Shown: positions 8,403 to 16,779, counted from the stretch's first letter. The stretch: DNA of 64,000 nt from Verrucomicrobiota bacterium (GCA_023432225.1 JAEYUW010000002.1:248001-312000), one strand, 5' to 3'. Program-made: numbers and translations. The notes: generated by a model not told the origin, from the sequence alone.

Positions 8403-9434
8403 ATGTCACTGATCACAGCTCCCCTTTGGGTAGGTTGCGCGCTCGCGCGCAACTTGGTTTCTGCTGTGGCGCGCAAGCGCGCCACCTACCTTGCGCTCGC
8501 GTTGCTGCCGCTGACGGCCGTCGCTGCCGACCTCAAACCCGACGCCGTCGTCGCCCTCGACGGCAGCGGCAACTACACCTCGCTCCAGGAAGCCATCAGC
8601 TCCGCGCCGATGCGGACCGACGCTTCCCAGCCGCGCTGGGTGATTCGCGTGAAACCCGGCACCTATCAGGAACGCATCTACGTCCAACGCGAGCGCGGGC
8701 ACATGCATATCGTCGGTGACGATGCGGAGAAGACCGTCGTCGCGTTCAACGTCCACGCGAACCTGCCCGGCCCCGACGGCAAACCGCTGGGCACGTTTCG
8801 CACGCCCACGGTGCAGATCGACGGCGACGGCATGGTGTGGGAGAACATCACGCTCGCGAACACCGCCGGCCCAGTTGGCCAGGCGCTCGCGCTCCGCGCC
8901 GACGGCGATCGCCTTGAGTTTCGCCGCGTGCGCTTCCTCGGCTGGCAGGACACCGTGCTGCTCAATCGCGGCCGGCACTACTTCGAGGACTGCTACATCG
9001 AGGGCCACGTTGACTTTATCTTCGGTGCGGCAACGGCGTGGTTCGAGCGTTGCCACATCCACGCGTTGCGCGACGGCTACCTCACGGCCGCGTCGACGCC
9101 GCAGGACACGGCGCACGGCTACGTGTTCTCGCACTGCAAAGTGACTGGAGCCGATGGCGCGAAGACCTATCTCGGCCGTCCGTGGCGCAATTTTGCGAAA
9201 ACCGTCTTCCTCCACACGGAGATGTCAGAGCAGGTTCGTCCCGAAGGCTGGCACAACTGGAACAAGCCCGACGCGGAGAAAACCACGTTCTACGCGGAGT
9301 TCGGCAGCACCGGCCCGGGGGGCGCAGCGACGGCTCGCGCGCCGTGGTCGCATCAGTTGACCGTCGAACAGGCGGCCACCTACACGCCCACGGCGGTCCT
9401 CGGCGGGGCCGACGGATGGAATCCGACTCGATGA
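8403..9434 (+). CDS. Pectin methylesterase (carbohydrate esterase family 8), secreted
   Basis: Removes methyl esters from homogalacturonan, making it accessible to lyases and polygalacturonases. All CE8 signatures are present: 'GWQDTVL' with catalytic Asp183, 'GHVDFIFGAA' with Asp204, and 'LGRPWR' with Arg259 (numbered from the ATG at 8403). The right-handed beta-helix length, about 300 aa, fits the family. The start is uncertain: the ATG at 8403 follows the upstream stop by 2 bp, while a GTG at 8466 would give a compact signal peptide (VARKRATYLALALLPLTAVA). In either case a REP-like palindrome at 8429-8490 is part of the coding sequence of the leader. This is the first enzyme gene of the pectin cluster. 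Confidence 0.92.
   Translation: MSLITAPLWVGCALARNLVSAVARKRATYLALALLPLTAVAADLKPDAVVALDGSGNYTSLQEAISSAPMRTDASQPRWVIRVKPGTYQERIYVQRERGHMHIVGDDAEKTVVAFNVHANLPGPDGKPLGTFRTPTVQIDGDGMVWENITLANTAGPVGQALALRADGDRLEFRRVRFLGWQDTVLLNRGRHYFEDCYIEGHVDFIFGAATAWFERCHIHALRDGYLTAASTPQDTAHGYVFSHCKVTGADGAKTYLGRPWRNFAKTVFLHTEMSEQVRPEGWHNWNKPDAEKTTFYAEFGSTGPGGAATARAPWSHQLTVEQAATYTPTAVLGGADGWNPTR
8429..8490. repeat. REP-like double palindrome inside the pectin methylesterase leader
   Basis: A 25-bp palindromic unit at 8429-8453 (GGTAGGTTGCGCGC, then GCGCGCAAC) and a second at 8466-8490 (GTGGCGCGC, AA, GCGCGCCAC, CTACC) face each other in the style of a REP pair beginning GGTAGG and ending CCTACC. The second unit encodes the positively charged start of the signal peptide. 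Confidence 0.8.
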
Positions 9435-9460
9435 CCGCTGCTGGCCGAGCAACGCGAAGA

Positions 9461-9642
9461 GTAGGGCCGGCTCCAGCCGGCCCTGCTTCGGCTGCGCTCG
9501 CGGGCTGTCTCCTGCGGTCGAGATTTCGACGGGTCCGGCTGAAGCCGGACCTACCGCTCACGCCGCCCGTTGGGGTAGGGCCGGTCTTCGACCGGACCGA
9601 GGACCCTGAGGCTCCTAGGAGCCAGTCAGAGACTGGCTCTAC
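9461..9642. repeat. Cluster of four REP-like palindromes
   Basis: The 458-bp gap between the pectin methylesterase and kduI holds four imperfect palindromes. Two at 9461-9484 and 9531-9554 have the GTAGGGCCGGCT/AGCCGG core. One at 9576-9598 is GTAGGGCCGGTC/GACCGG, and one at 9619-9642 is GAGCCAGTC/GACTGGCTCTAC. They form two head-to-tail pairs. The rest of the gap has no gene, only the tandem operator close to kduI. Confidence 0.85.
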
Positions 9643-9805
9643 TCACGCTCTCGCGCCGCGCGGCAACTCGTGGCCGGTCCGCGCCCGCCTTTCATTCGAC
9701 GATGAGAACGCGGCCAGCGTTGTCTCGCGCTCCGGTTCTCCCTCGAAAGAGGGACGTTTTTTCCACCGCCGCGGAGGAATTCGCGCTTGCTCGAGAGGGC
9801 CTAAA

Positions 9806-9838
9806 ATTCATAAATGAACCCCTCGTTCATTAGCGAAC
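9806..9838 (+). promoter_or_regulatory. Tandem palindromic operator upstream of kduI
   Basis: ATTCATAAATGAAC at 9806-9819 and GTTCATTAGCGAAC at 9825-9838, centres 19 bp apart. Sequence, order and spacing match the pair at 2787-2819. It begins 87 bp before the kduI start codon, suited to controlling the long plus-strand catabolic operon. The regulator is presumably the IclR-type protein of this window (inference). Confidence 0.7.
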
Positions 9839-9892
9839 TACGCTGTCTCACCCCGGTTCGCCGCCGTTGTTCACCTTTCACCCCGTTTTCCC

Positions 9893-10723
9893 ATGGATCT
9901 GATCCCTGCTGCTGACGTCCGCAATTACGGCTCGATGTCGACCTCCGCGTTGCGCGAGGCCTTCCTCGTCACGGACCTTTATCAACCCGGCAAGCTGACG
10001 CTGCATTACTGGGAAACCGACCGCACGGTCGTCGGCGGCGCGATGCCGACCGGCACCGAGCTCTCGCTCTCCGCCGCTGCGGAGTTGCGCTCAGCCTTCT
10101 TCTGCGAGCGTCGCGAGCTGGGTGTCATCAACACCGGCGGCGCGGGCACCGTCACCGTCGATGGCCAGCGTTACGAGCTCAACGCGCTCGACACGCTCTA
10201 TGTCGGACGCGGCGCGCAGGCGATCTCGTTCGCCTCGGCCGACGCGGCGAAACCCGCGCGTTTCTACCTGCTCAGCTATCCGGCGCACACCGCTTATCCG
10301 ACCACGCTCGCGCGCTACGATGCCGCGAATGCCGTTGCGCTCGGCGCGGCCGCCACGGCGAACGACCGCCGCCTCAACAAGGTGATCCACGGCGGCGGCA
10401 TCAAGAGCTGCCAGCTCGTCATGGGTTTCACGATCCTCCAGCCGGGCAGCATCTGGAACACCATGCCGCCGCACACGCATACGCGCCGCTCGGAGGTCTA
10501 CATGTATTTCAACATCCCGGCGAACGCGGCAGTCATGCACTTCATGGGCAAGCCGGACGAAACCCGTCATCTCGTCGTGCGCGATCACGAAGTCGTTCTC
10601 TCCCCGTCGTGGTCGATCCACAGCGGCGCCGGCACTGACAGTTATGGTTTCATCTGGGGCATGGGCGGCGAGAACCAGGACTTCGCCGACATGGATCCCG
10701 CGCCGATCGCCACGCTGCGCTGA
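9893..10723 (+). CDS. kduI: 5-dehydro-4-deoxy-D-glucuronate isomerase
   Basis: Cupin isomerase that converts 5-keto-4-deoxyuronate (from unsaturated galacturonate released by pectate lyase and GH105 activity) to 2,5-diketo-3-deoxygluconate, in the cytoplasm. 276 aa, the normal length. The zinc-binding motif 'PPHTHTRRSEVYMYF' gives H194, H196 and E201, and the fourth ligand is H243 in 'SWSIHSG'. The C-terminus 'WGMGGENQDFADMDP' is a KduI signature. It is the first gene after the tandem operator and is followed 27 bp later by kduD, the next enzyme of the path. Confidence 0.96.
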   Translation: MDLIPAADVRNYGSMSTSALREAFLVTDLYQPGKLTLHYWETDRTVVGGAMPTGTELSLSAAAELRSAFFCERRELGVINTGGAGTVTVDGQRYELNALDTLYVGRGAQAISFASADAAKPARFYLLSYPAHTAYPTTLARYDAANAVALGAAATANDRRLNKVIHGGGIKSCQLVMGFTILQPGSIWNTMPPHTHTRRSEVYMYFNIPANAAVMHFMGKPDETRHLVVRDHEVVLSPSWSIHSGAGTDSYGFIWGMGGENQDFADMDPAPIATLR

Positions 10724-10750
10724 CTTCAATCACACTCACCCGCACACACC

Positions 10751-11518
10751 ATGAGCAACATCATCGACTCCTTTAGACTGAACGGAAAAACCGCCATCGT
10801 CACCGGCGCCGCCCGCGGCCTCGGCCAAGGCATGGCGCTGGCGCTCGCCGAAGCGGGCGCCGACATCGTTGCCGTCGACATTCTTCCCGCCGAGGACACC
10901 TGCAAGCAGGTCGCCGCTTTCGGTCGCAAGGCGATTCCCGTCGTCGCGAATCTCTCCGACCGCGCCGCGATTCCCGCGCTGATCGCCGAGGCGCGCAAAA
11001 CGTTTCCGACCCTCGACATCCTCGTGAACTGCGCCGGCATCATCCGCCGCGAGGATTTCGTGAAGTTCTCCGAGAAGGACTGGGACGACGTGATGGGCAT
11101 CAACATCGATGCCGTGTTCTTCCTCAGCCAGGCGTTCTGCAACGACGTCGTGTCGCGCGCCGCCAAGGGCAAGATCATCAACATCGCCTCGATGCTCTCG
11201 TTCCAAGGCGGCATCCGCGTTCCGTCCTACACCGCTTCGAAGAGCGCCGTGCAGGGCCTGACGCGCCTCGTGGCCAACGAACTCGCCTCGAAGGGCATCA
11301 ACTGCAACGCCATCGCCCCCGGCTACATGGCGACCGACAACACCGCGCCGCTCCGCGCCGACGAAAAGCGCTCCGCCGCCATCCTCGACCGCATCCCCGC
11401 TGGCCGCTGGGGCACGCCGGACGATTTGAAGGGCGCCGTCGTGTTCCTCGCGTCGTCCGCCTCTGATTACGTCAACGGCTACACGATCGCCGTCGACGGC
11501 GGCTGGCTCGCCCGCTGA
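10751..11518 (+). CDS. kduD: 2-dehydro-3-deoxy-D-gluconate 5-dehydrogenase
   Basis: Short-chain dehydrogenase of 255 aa that reduces 2,5-diketo-3-deoxygluconate to KDG. The cofactor loop 'TGAARGLGQG' is near residue 18, 'NCAGIIRRE' near 95, and the active-site pair Tyr160/Lys164 lies in 'SYTASKSAVQG'. 'CNAIAPGYMATDNTAPLRAD' matches KduD closely. Position directly after kduI supports the assignment over a generic SDR. Confidence 0.93.
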   Translation: MSNIIDSFRLNGKTAIVTGAARGLGQGMALALAEAGADIVAVDILPAEDTCKQVAAFGRKAIPVVANLSDRAAIPALIAEARKTFPTLDILVNCAGIIRREDFVKFSEKDWDDVMGINIDAVFFLSQAFCNDVVSRAAKGKIINIASMLSFQGGIRVPSYTASKSAVQGLTRLVANELASKGINCNAIAPGYMATDNTAPLRADEKRSAAILDRIPAGRWGTPDDLKGAVVFLASSASDYVNGYTIAVDGGWLAR

Positions 11519-11535
11519 GCCGGCTAAAACACTTC

Positions 11536-11630
11536 CCGCGAATGGCCGCGAATCTCCGCGAATCGATTTCGATCTAGTCCGGTGTGTGCGGATTCGTGTC
11601 GATTCGCGTGAATTCGCGGGCCGGTTCTCT
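11536..11630. repeat. Long periodic hairpin repeat
   Basis: Short units such as CGCGAATGGC and CGCGAATCTC follow each other at about 10 bp on the left, and their complements (GATTCGTGTC, GATTCGCGTG, AATTCGCG) on the right, so that the stretch can fold into one long imperfect hairpin. It fills the gap between kduD and the DUF4861 gene. It resembles the elements at 62087-62170 and 62621-62694 in plan, although not in exact sequence. Confidence 0.7.
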
Positions 11631-11644
11631 CCTCCCCAATTTCC

Positions 11645-12862
11645 ATGAAACCCCAACTCCTCCTCGCCGGACTCGCCCTGCTGTCGAGTTCGCTGCTGGC
11701 GGCTGAGAAAATCACGCTCACCGTCACGCACACGTTGGACATCGCGCGTCCTTCCGAAACGATCACCGTTCCCTGGTCTGAAGTGAACAAGCACCTGCCC
11801 GGCGCGCTGCTCCAGCGCATCGCCGTGAAGGATGCGAAGGGCAACGTGCTGCCTTATCAGGTCACGAATGTCGCGCCGCAGGCCAAGGACCCGAAAGGCG
11901 AGGGCATCGCCTACGGCGAACTGATCTTCCAGCACGACTTCGCTGCCGGTGAGAAGAGCGCCACGTTCACCGTCGAAAAGACCGAGACGGTGGCGCCGGT
12001 GTTTCCTTCCAAAGCGTTCGCGCGCTACGTGCCGGAGCGCCTCGACGACTTCGCGTGGGAGAACGACAAGATCGGTCACCGCACTTACGGTCCCGCGCTC
12101 GCGGAGCCGGTCGGCACGACGCCGAAGGAAGTGCTCGTGACGAGCGGCCTCGACATCTGGTCTAAGCGCGTCAGCTACCCGATCGTCGATCGCTGGTATA
12201 ATAAAGGCCACGATCACTACCACAAGGACGAGGGCGAGGGCATGGACATGTATAACGTCGGCCCGTCGCGCGGCTGTGGCGGCACCGGCGTCTGGGACGC
12301 GAACACGAAGCAGCTCTACGTCGGCCGGAACTACAAAACTTGGAAGGTCCTCGCGAACGGCCCGGTCCGCGCGATTTTCGAGCTCAGCTACGACACATGG
12401 ATGGCCAACGGCGTCATGGTTTCCGAAGTGAAGCGCTTCACCGTCGATGCCGGCCACAACCTCGACCAGATCGACAGCACCTTCCAGATCACCGGTGCGA
12501 AGGAAGTCATGATCGGCATCGGTCTGAACAAAACGCCTGCCGACAAAGGCCAGGAGCCCAAGATCGAAACCACGCCGACGCAGGTCGACGGCTCGATCAC
12601 GCAATGGGTCGAGCAAAAGACCAACGGCTCGCTCGGCACGGCCATCCTCGTCGCCTCGGATTCATTCCACGGTTTCGCTGAGGATGACCGCAACCAACTC
12701 GTCCTCGCCAAGGTCGCCGCCGGCCAGACACTGCGCTACTTCGCCGGCGCCGGGTGGTCGAAGGCCGGCGAATTCACCTCTTATCAGGCGTGGAAAGACT
12801 ACGTCGCCAACGCCGCTGCGCGCGCCCGCGCTCCTGTTTCCGTTACCGTCAACGCTCAATAA
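11645..12862 (+). CDS. DUF4861 family secreted protein
   Basis: 405 aa with a signal peptide (MKPQLLLAGLALLSSSLLAA). The body ('ITVPWSEVNKHLPGALLQRIAVKDAKGN', 'AFARYVPERLDDFAWENDKIGHRTYGPAL', 'YHKDEGEGMDMYNVGPSRGCGG', 'IEQWV'-like C-terminus) matches the DUF4861 family as I recall it. The fold is probably a beta-sandwich. No reaction is established that I know of; genes of this family are frequent near GH105 and pectinolytic genes. The next gene, a GH105 enzyme, starts 2 bp after its stop, so they are translated from one message, which suggests a role in processing rhamnogalacturonan or pectin oligomers in the periplasm. Confidence 0.75.
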   Translation: MKPQLLLAGLALLSSSLLAAEKITLTVTHTLDIARPSETITVPWSEVNKHLPGALLQRIAVKDAKGNVLPYQVTNVAPQAKDPKGEGIAYGELIFQHDFAAGEKSATFTVEKTETVAPVFPSKAFARYVPERLDDFAWENDKIGHRTYGPALAEPVGTTPKEVLVTSGLDIWSKRVSYPIVDRWYNKGHDHYHKDEGEGMDMYNVGPSRGCGGTGVWDANTKQLYVGRNYKTWKVLANGPVRAIFELSYDTWMANGVMVSEVKRFTVDAGHNLDQIDSTFQITGAKEVMIGIGLNKTPADKGQEPKIETTPTQVDGSITQWVEQKTNGSLGTAILVASDSFHGFAEDDRNQLVLAKVAAGQTLRYFAGAGWSKAGEFTSYQAWKDYVANAAARARAPVSVTVNAQ

Positions 12863-12864
12863 AC

Positions 12865-14040
12865 ATGCTCCCGTCGTCCGCACTCAGTTCTCGCGAGCAA
12901 ACAGTAGGGCCGGTCTGTGACCGGCCTCGGGCCAGTCGAAGACTGGCCCTACTTGTTGCACCGTTTCGCCTGTTCGTCAGCGCCACGGCGCTTTTCTCCG
13001 CTGTCGCCGCGTCCGCCAGCGAATCAACTCTCGCCGTGATGGAGCGAGTCGCCGACTGGCAGCTCGCCAATCCCGCGCCGAAGTGGAAATCCACCGATTG
13101 GCACAACGGCGCGCTCTACGCCGGTGTCATGGCGCTGGTCGAAGTCTCGCCCAGCCCGCGCTTCCGCGACGCCATGGTGAAGATGGGCGAGGGGAACGAG
13201 TGGAAGCTCGGCCCGCGCGTCTATCACGCCGACGATCATGTGGTCGGTCAGACTTACCTCGATCTCTACCGCACTTCGAAAGACGAGCGCATGATCGCAC
13301 CGACGCGCGAGCGCTTCGACTACATCCTCGCGCATCAGAAGGACGACAATCTTCTCTTCGACGAGAAACAGAATCCCGGCCGCACCGACCGCTGGTCGTG
13401 GTGCGACGCGCTCTTCATGGCGCCGCCCGCGTGGTCCAAGCTTACGCAAGTCACCGGTGACGCGAAATACCTCGAATTCGCGGTGGCGAAGTGGTGGGTC
13501 ACTTCCGATTACCTCTACGACCGCAGCGAGCACCTTTATTTTCGCGATAGCTCGATCTTCCCGAAAAAGGAGAAGAACGGCGCGAAGGTTTTCTGGTCGC
13601 GCGGCAACGGCTGGGTCCTCGGCGGCCTCGTGCGCATGCTGCAGACCATGCCCGCCGACCATCCCGCGCGGAGCAAGTTCGTGCAGCAGTTCCGCGAAAT
13701 GTCGGAGCGTATCGCCGGCCTGCAGAACCCGGACGGTTATTGGCGCGCTAGCCTGCTCGATCCCGCCAGCTATCCGATGCAAGAAAGCAGCGGCACCGGC
13801 TTCTTCTGTTACGGCCTCGCGTGGGGCATCAACGAAGGCCTGCTCGACCGCGCGAAGTTCGAACCCGTCGTCCGCAAGGCGTGGGCCGCGCTCCTCGCCT
13901 GCGTGAAGCCCGACGGTCGTCTGACTCACGTCCAGCCCGTCGGCTACACGCCCGTGACGTTCGACGAAAACCACACCGAGCCCTATGGCGTCGGCGCGTT
14001 CCTGCTCGCCGGCCGCGAGATGATTCGTCTCGGCCAATGA
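12865..14040 (+). CDS. GH105 unsaturated rhamnogalacturonyl/glucuronyl hydrolase
   Basis: 391 aa from the ATG at 12865. It hydrolyses the unsaturated uronic acid from the non-reducing end of oligomers made by lyases (YteR/YesR type). The (alpha/alpha)6-barrel motifs are visible: 'RTDRWSWCDALFMAPP' with the catalytic Asp181, 'FWSRGNGWVLGGLVRML', and 'SSGTGFFCYGLAWGINEGLL'. The hydrophobic part of the signal peptide is 'LFVSATALFSAVAASAS'. Unusually, about 34 residues precede it, and a REP-like palindrome (12903-12954) codes for much of them, including 'VGPVCDRPRASRRLALL'. A start further upstream in the same frame would overlap the preceding gene and is unlikely. Confidence 0.9.
   Translation: MLPSSALSSREQTVGPVCDRPRASRRLALLVAPFRLFVSATALFSAVAASASESTLAVMERVADWQLANPAPKWKSTDWHNGALYAGVMALVEVSPSPRFRDAMVKMGEGNEWKLGPRVYHADDHVVGQTYLDLYRTSKDERMIAPTRERFDYILAHQKDDNLLFDEKQNPGRTDRWSWCDALFMAPPAWSKLTQVTGDAKYLEFAVAKWWVTSDYLYDRSEHLYFRDSSIFPKKEKNGAKVFWSRGNGWVLGGLVRMLQTMPADHPARSKFVQQFREMSERIAGLQNPDGYWRASLLDPASYPMQESSGTGFFCYGLAWGINEGLLDRAKFEPVVRKAWAALLACVKPDGRLTHVQPVGYTPVTFDENHTEPYGVGAFLLAGREMIRLGQ
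12903..12954. repeat. REP-like double palindrome inside the GH105 leader
   Basis: AGTAGGGCCGGTC, TGT, GACCGGCC is followed directly by GGGCCAGTC, GA, AGACTGGCCCTACT. The pair belongs to the same family as 14064-14131. It lies within the coding sequence, between the likely start codon and the hydrophobic core of the signal peptide. Confidence 0.85.
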
Positions 14041-14063
14041 TGAATCCCGCGCAGCCCTTCGGT

Positions 14064-14131
14064 GTAGGGCCGGTCTTCGACCGGCCCGAACCGCTCGCGT
14101 AGCTGCTGGGCCAGTCAGAGACTGGCCCTAC
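14064..14131. repeat. REP-like palindrome pair
   Basis: GTAGGGCCGGTC/GACCGGCCC at 14064-14087 and GGGCCAGTCAGAGACTGGC followed by CCTAC at 14108-14131. The second unit and the ACTCACGCTC after it are shared with 9619-9652. It lies in the gap between the GH105 gene and the GH105-GH28 fusion gene. Confidence 0.85.
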
Positions 14132-14187
14132 TCACGCTCCACTGCTTCCCCCGATTTTCCCCACATTTTTCCGTTACCGCTGTTGTC

Positions 14188-16779
14188 ATGAAGTTCACCC
14201 GCACCCTGTTTGCTCTCGCTGCCGTCTTCGCCCTCGTCGCCCGCACGTTCGCGGCCGACGCCCCGCAGAAGTTCAACGGCGCCTCCGCGCTCGATTGGTC
14301 GAAGCGCCTCGCCGATTCCGAAATGAAGCGCCTCGGCACCGGCCTCGAAGCCGGTGGCTCCAATCCGCGCGCGCGCTGGGATTATTCGGCCGGTGTGCTT
14401 GCCCTCGCGCTGGTTCGCCTCGGCGAAACGACCGAGAACAACGCCTATACGCAGTTCGGCACCCGCGCTGTCGCCTCGCACATCAATCCGGACGGCACGA
14501 TCAAGACCTACCAGGAGGCCGACTACAACATCGACAACATCCCTCCGGGCAAAGTGCTCCTCGCCGCCCTCGCGCGTGGCGAGAAGAACGACGCTTACGT
14601 GAAGGCCGCGCACATCCTGCGCGATCAGATGAAGCGCCACCCGCGCACGAGCGAAGGCGGCTTCTGGCACAAGAAGCGTTACCCGCACCAGATGTGGCTC
14701 GACGGCCTCTACATGGCTTCGCCCTACCTCGCGCAATACGCCGTGATCTTCAACGAGCCCGCGCTGTTCGACGACGTTGCGAAGCAGATCGTGCTCATGG
14801 ATTCGCACAGCTACGATCCCGCGACCGGCCTCTTCTGGCACGCGTGGGACGAAGCCAAGGCGCAGAGCTGGGCGAACAAGGAAACCGGTTTCTCGCCGCA
14901 CTTCTGGAGCCGCGCGATCGGTTGGTATGCGATGGCGATCGTCGACTCGCTCGACTACATGCCGGTCAGCCAGCCGGAGATCGACCACATCGTGAACATT
15001 CTCAAGCGACTCGCCGACGGCGTCGTTCGCTGGCAGGACCCGAAGACCGGCGTCTGGTGGCAGATCACCAACCTCGGCACGCGTGAGGGCAACTACCTTG
15101 AAGGCTCCGGCTCCTCGATGTTCGTCTACGCGCTGGCGAAGGCCGTGAACAAGGGCTACCTGCCGCGCGAAAAATACGAGGCCGCGATTCTCAAAGGTTA
15201 CCAAGGCCTGCTCGATACCCTCGTGAAGTCGAACCCCGACGGCACGATCCGCCTCACTCAAATCTGCCAGGGCGCCGGTCTCGGCTACACGATGCACAAC
15301 GGCCGCCCGCGCGACGGCTCGTTCGAATACTACATCAGCGAACCGATCGTCGACAATGACCCGAAGGGCACCGGTCCGTTCATCCTCGCCGGCATCGAAA
15401 TCGAAAAGATGCTCGCGACCAAATCCTCCGCCTCCGCCTCGTTCCAGGCGCGCGGTTGGGATGACTACGAGCGCGTCCTCGCCCGCATCAAGGCCCCCAC
15501 GTTCCCTGCCAAGGATTTTCCAATCACCGATTTCGGCGCGAAGGCCGACGCTGACGCCAGCGCCGCCATCAAGGCCGCCATCGCCGCGGCGAACAAAGCC
15601 GGCGGCGGCCGCGTCGTCGTGCCGCCCGGCACGTGGCGCACGGGCGCGATTCACCTGCTGAGCAACGTCAACCTCCACGTCAGCGAGGGCGCGACGCTCC
15701 TCTTCTCCACGAATCCCGCCGATTACCCCATCGTCCGCACGCGCTGGGAAGGCGTCGAACTCATGAACTACTCGGCGCTCATCTACGCGTTCGAGCAGGA
15801 GAACATCGCCGTCACCGGCAAGGGCACGCTCGATGGCGGTTCCACGACGAACGATTGGTGGAGCTGGAACAAGAAGGGCGAGCGCCCGCAGAAGCAGAAG
15901 GCCGCGCGCGATCGCCTCGTCGCGATGGCCGAGACCGACACACCGGTCGAGCAGCGCGTGTTCGGCGACGGCAATTATCTCCGCCCGAATTTCGTCCAAC
16001 CCTACCGCTGCAAGAACGTCCTGATCGAGGGCGTCACGATCCTGCGTTCCCCGATGTGGGTCATCCATCCGACCTTCTGCGAGAACGTCACCGTGCGCGG
16101 CGTGACCGTGAATTCCCACGGCGGCAACAACGACGGCTGCGACCCCGAATCCTCGCGCGACGTGCTGATCGAAGACTGCGTCTTCGACACCGGCGACGAC
16201 TGCATCGCGATCAAATCCGGCCGCAACGGCGATGGCCGCCGCGTGCCGATCCCGACCGAGAACGTCGTCGTCCGCAATTGCGTGATGAAGGACGGCCACG
16301 GCGGCGTCGTGCTCGGCAGCGAGTGCAGCGCCGGCATCCGCAACGTCTTCGTGGAAAACTGCGAGATGGACAGCCCGAACCTCGACCGCGCGCTCCGCTT
16401 TAAGAACAACGCCGTGCGCGGCGGCGTGCTCGAAAACGTCTTCATGCGCAACGTGAAGGTCGGACAGGTCGCCGAGGCCGTCCTCACGATCGATTTCCGC
16501 TACGAGGAAGGCGCGAAGGGCGACTTCAAACCCATTGTTCGCAACGTTCAGATGGAAAACGTCGTCAGTTCCGCCAGCCCGCGCGCCCTTTACGTGCGCG
16601 GCATCCCGAACGGCGTGATCGAGAACATCCGGGTGAAAAACTGCCAGTTCAACGATTTGACTGAAACCGAGGTCGTCGAACTCGCCGGAACCATCACGTT
16701 CACCAACGTCACTCTCACCCCGAAGAAGATGCCGAAAGGCGCGAACTCCGTTCCCGCTCCCGAAGCTGCCAAGAAATGA
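14188..16779 (+). CDS. Bifunctional GH105-GH28 fusion (unsaturated uronyl hydrolase + polygalacturonase)
   Basis: 863-aa exported enzyme with signal peptide 1-22. Residues about 30-415 form a complete GH105 domain ('HQMWLDGLYMASPY' with Asp172, 'HFWSRAIGWYAMAIVDSL', 'GSGSSMFVYALAKAVNKGYL'). Residues about 444-850 form a complete GH28 parallel beta-helix starting at 'FPITDFGAKAD'. All GH28 catalytic signatures are intact: 'NNDGCDPES' (Asp649), 'DTGDDCIAIKSG' (Asp670, Asp671), 'GHGG' (His704) and the RxK pair Arg737/Lys739. The protein can therefore cleave galacturonan chains and remove the unsaturated end in one molecule. Its stop codon overlaps the start of the transporter gene. Codon use does not differ from the neighbours, so this is a real fusion and not a frameshift artefact. 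Confidence 0.93.
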   Translation: MKFTRTLFALAAVFALVARTFAADAPQKFNGASALDWSKRLADSEMKRLGTGLEAGGSNPRARWDYSAGVLALALVRLGETTENNAYTQFGTRAVASHINPDGTIKTYQEADYNIDNIPPGKVLLAALARGEKNDAYVKAAHILRDQMKRHPRTSEGGFWHKKRYPHQMWLDGLYMASPYLAQYAVIFNEPALFDDVAKQIVLMDSHSYDPATGLFWHAWDEAKAQSWANKETGFSPHFWSRAIGWYAMAIVDSLDYMPVSQPEIDHIVNILKRLADGVVRWQDPKTGVWWQITNLGTREGNYLEGSGSSMFVYALAKAVNKGYLPREKYEAAILKGYQGLLDTLVKSNPDGTIRLTQICQGAGLGYTMHNGRPRDGSFEYYISEPIVDNDPKGTGPFILAGIEIEKMLATKSSASASFQARGWDDYERVLARIKAPTFPAKDFPITDFGAKADADASAAIKAAIAAANKAGGGRVVVPPGTWRTGAIHLLSNVNLHVSEGATLLFSTNPADYPIVRTRWEGVELMNYSALIYAFEQENIAVTGKGTLDGGSTTNDWWSWNKKGERPQKQKAARDRLVAMAETDTPVEQRVFGDGNYLRPNFVQPYRCKNVLIEGVTILRSPMWVIHPTFCENVTVRGVTVNSHGGNNDGCDPESSRDVLIEDCVFDTGDDCIAIKSGRNGDGRRVPIPTENVVVRNCVMKDGHGGVVLGSECSAGIRNVFVENCEMDSPNLDRALRFKNNAVRGGVLENVFMRNVKVGQVAEAVLTIDFRYEEGAKGDFKPIVRNVQMENVVSSASPRALYVRGIPNGVIENIRVKNCQFNDLTETEVVELAGTITFTNVTLTPKKMPKGANSVPAPEAAKK

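Noticed and set aside
14128..16299. Minus-strand open frame of over 700 codons
   Set aside because: Antisense to the GH105-GH28 fusion, which has full catalytic motifs in both halves; the reverse reading is low-complexity.
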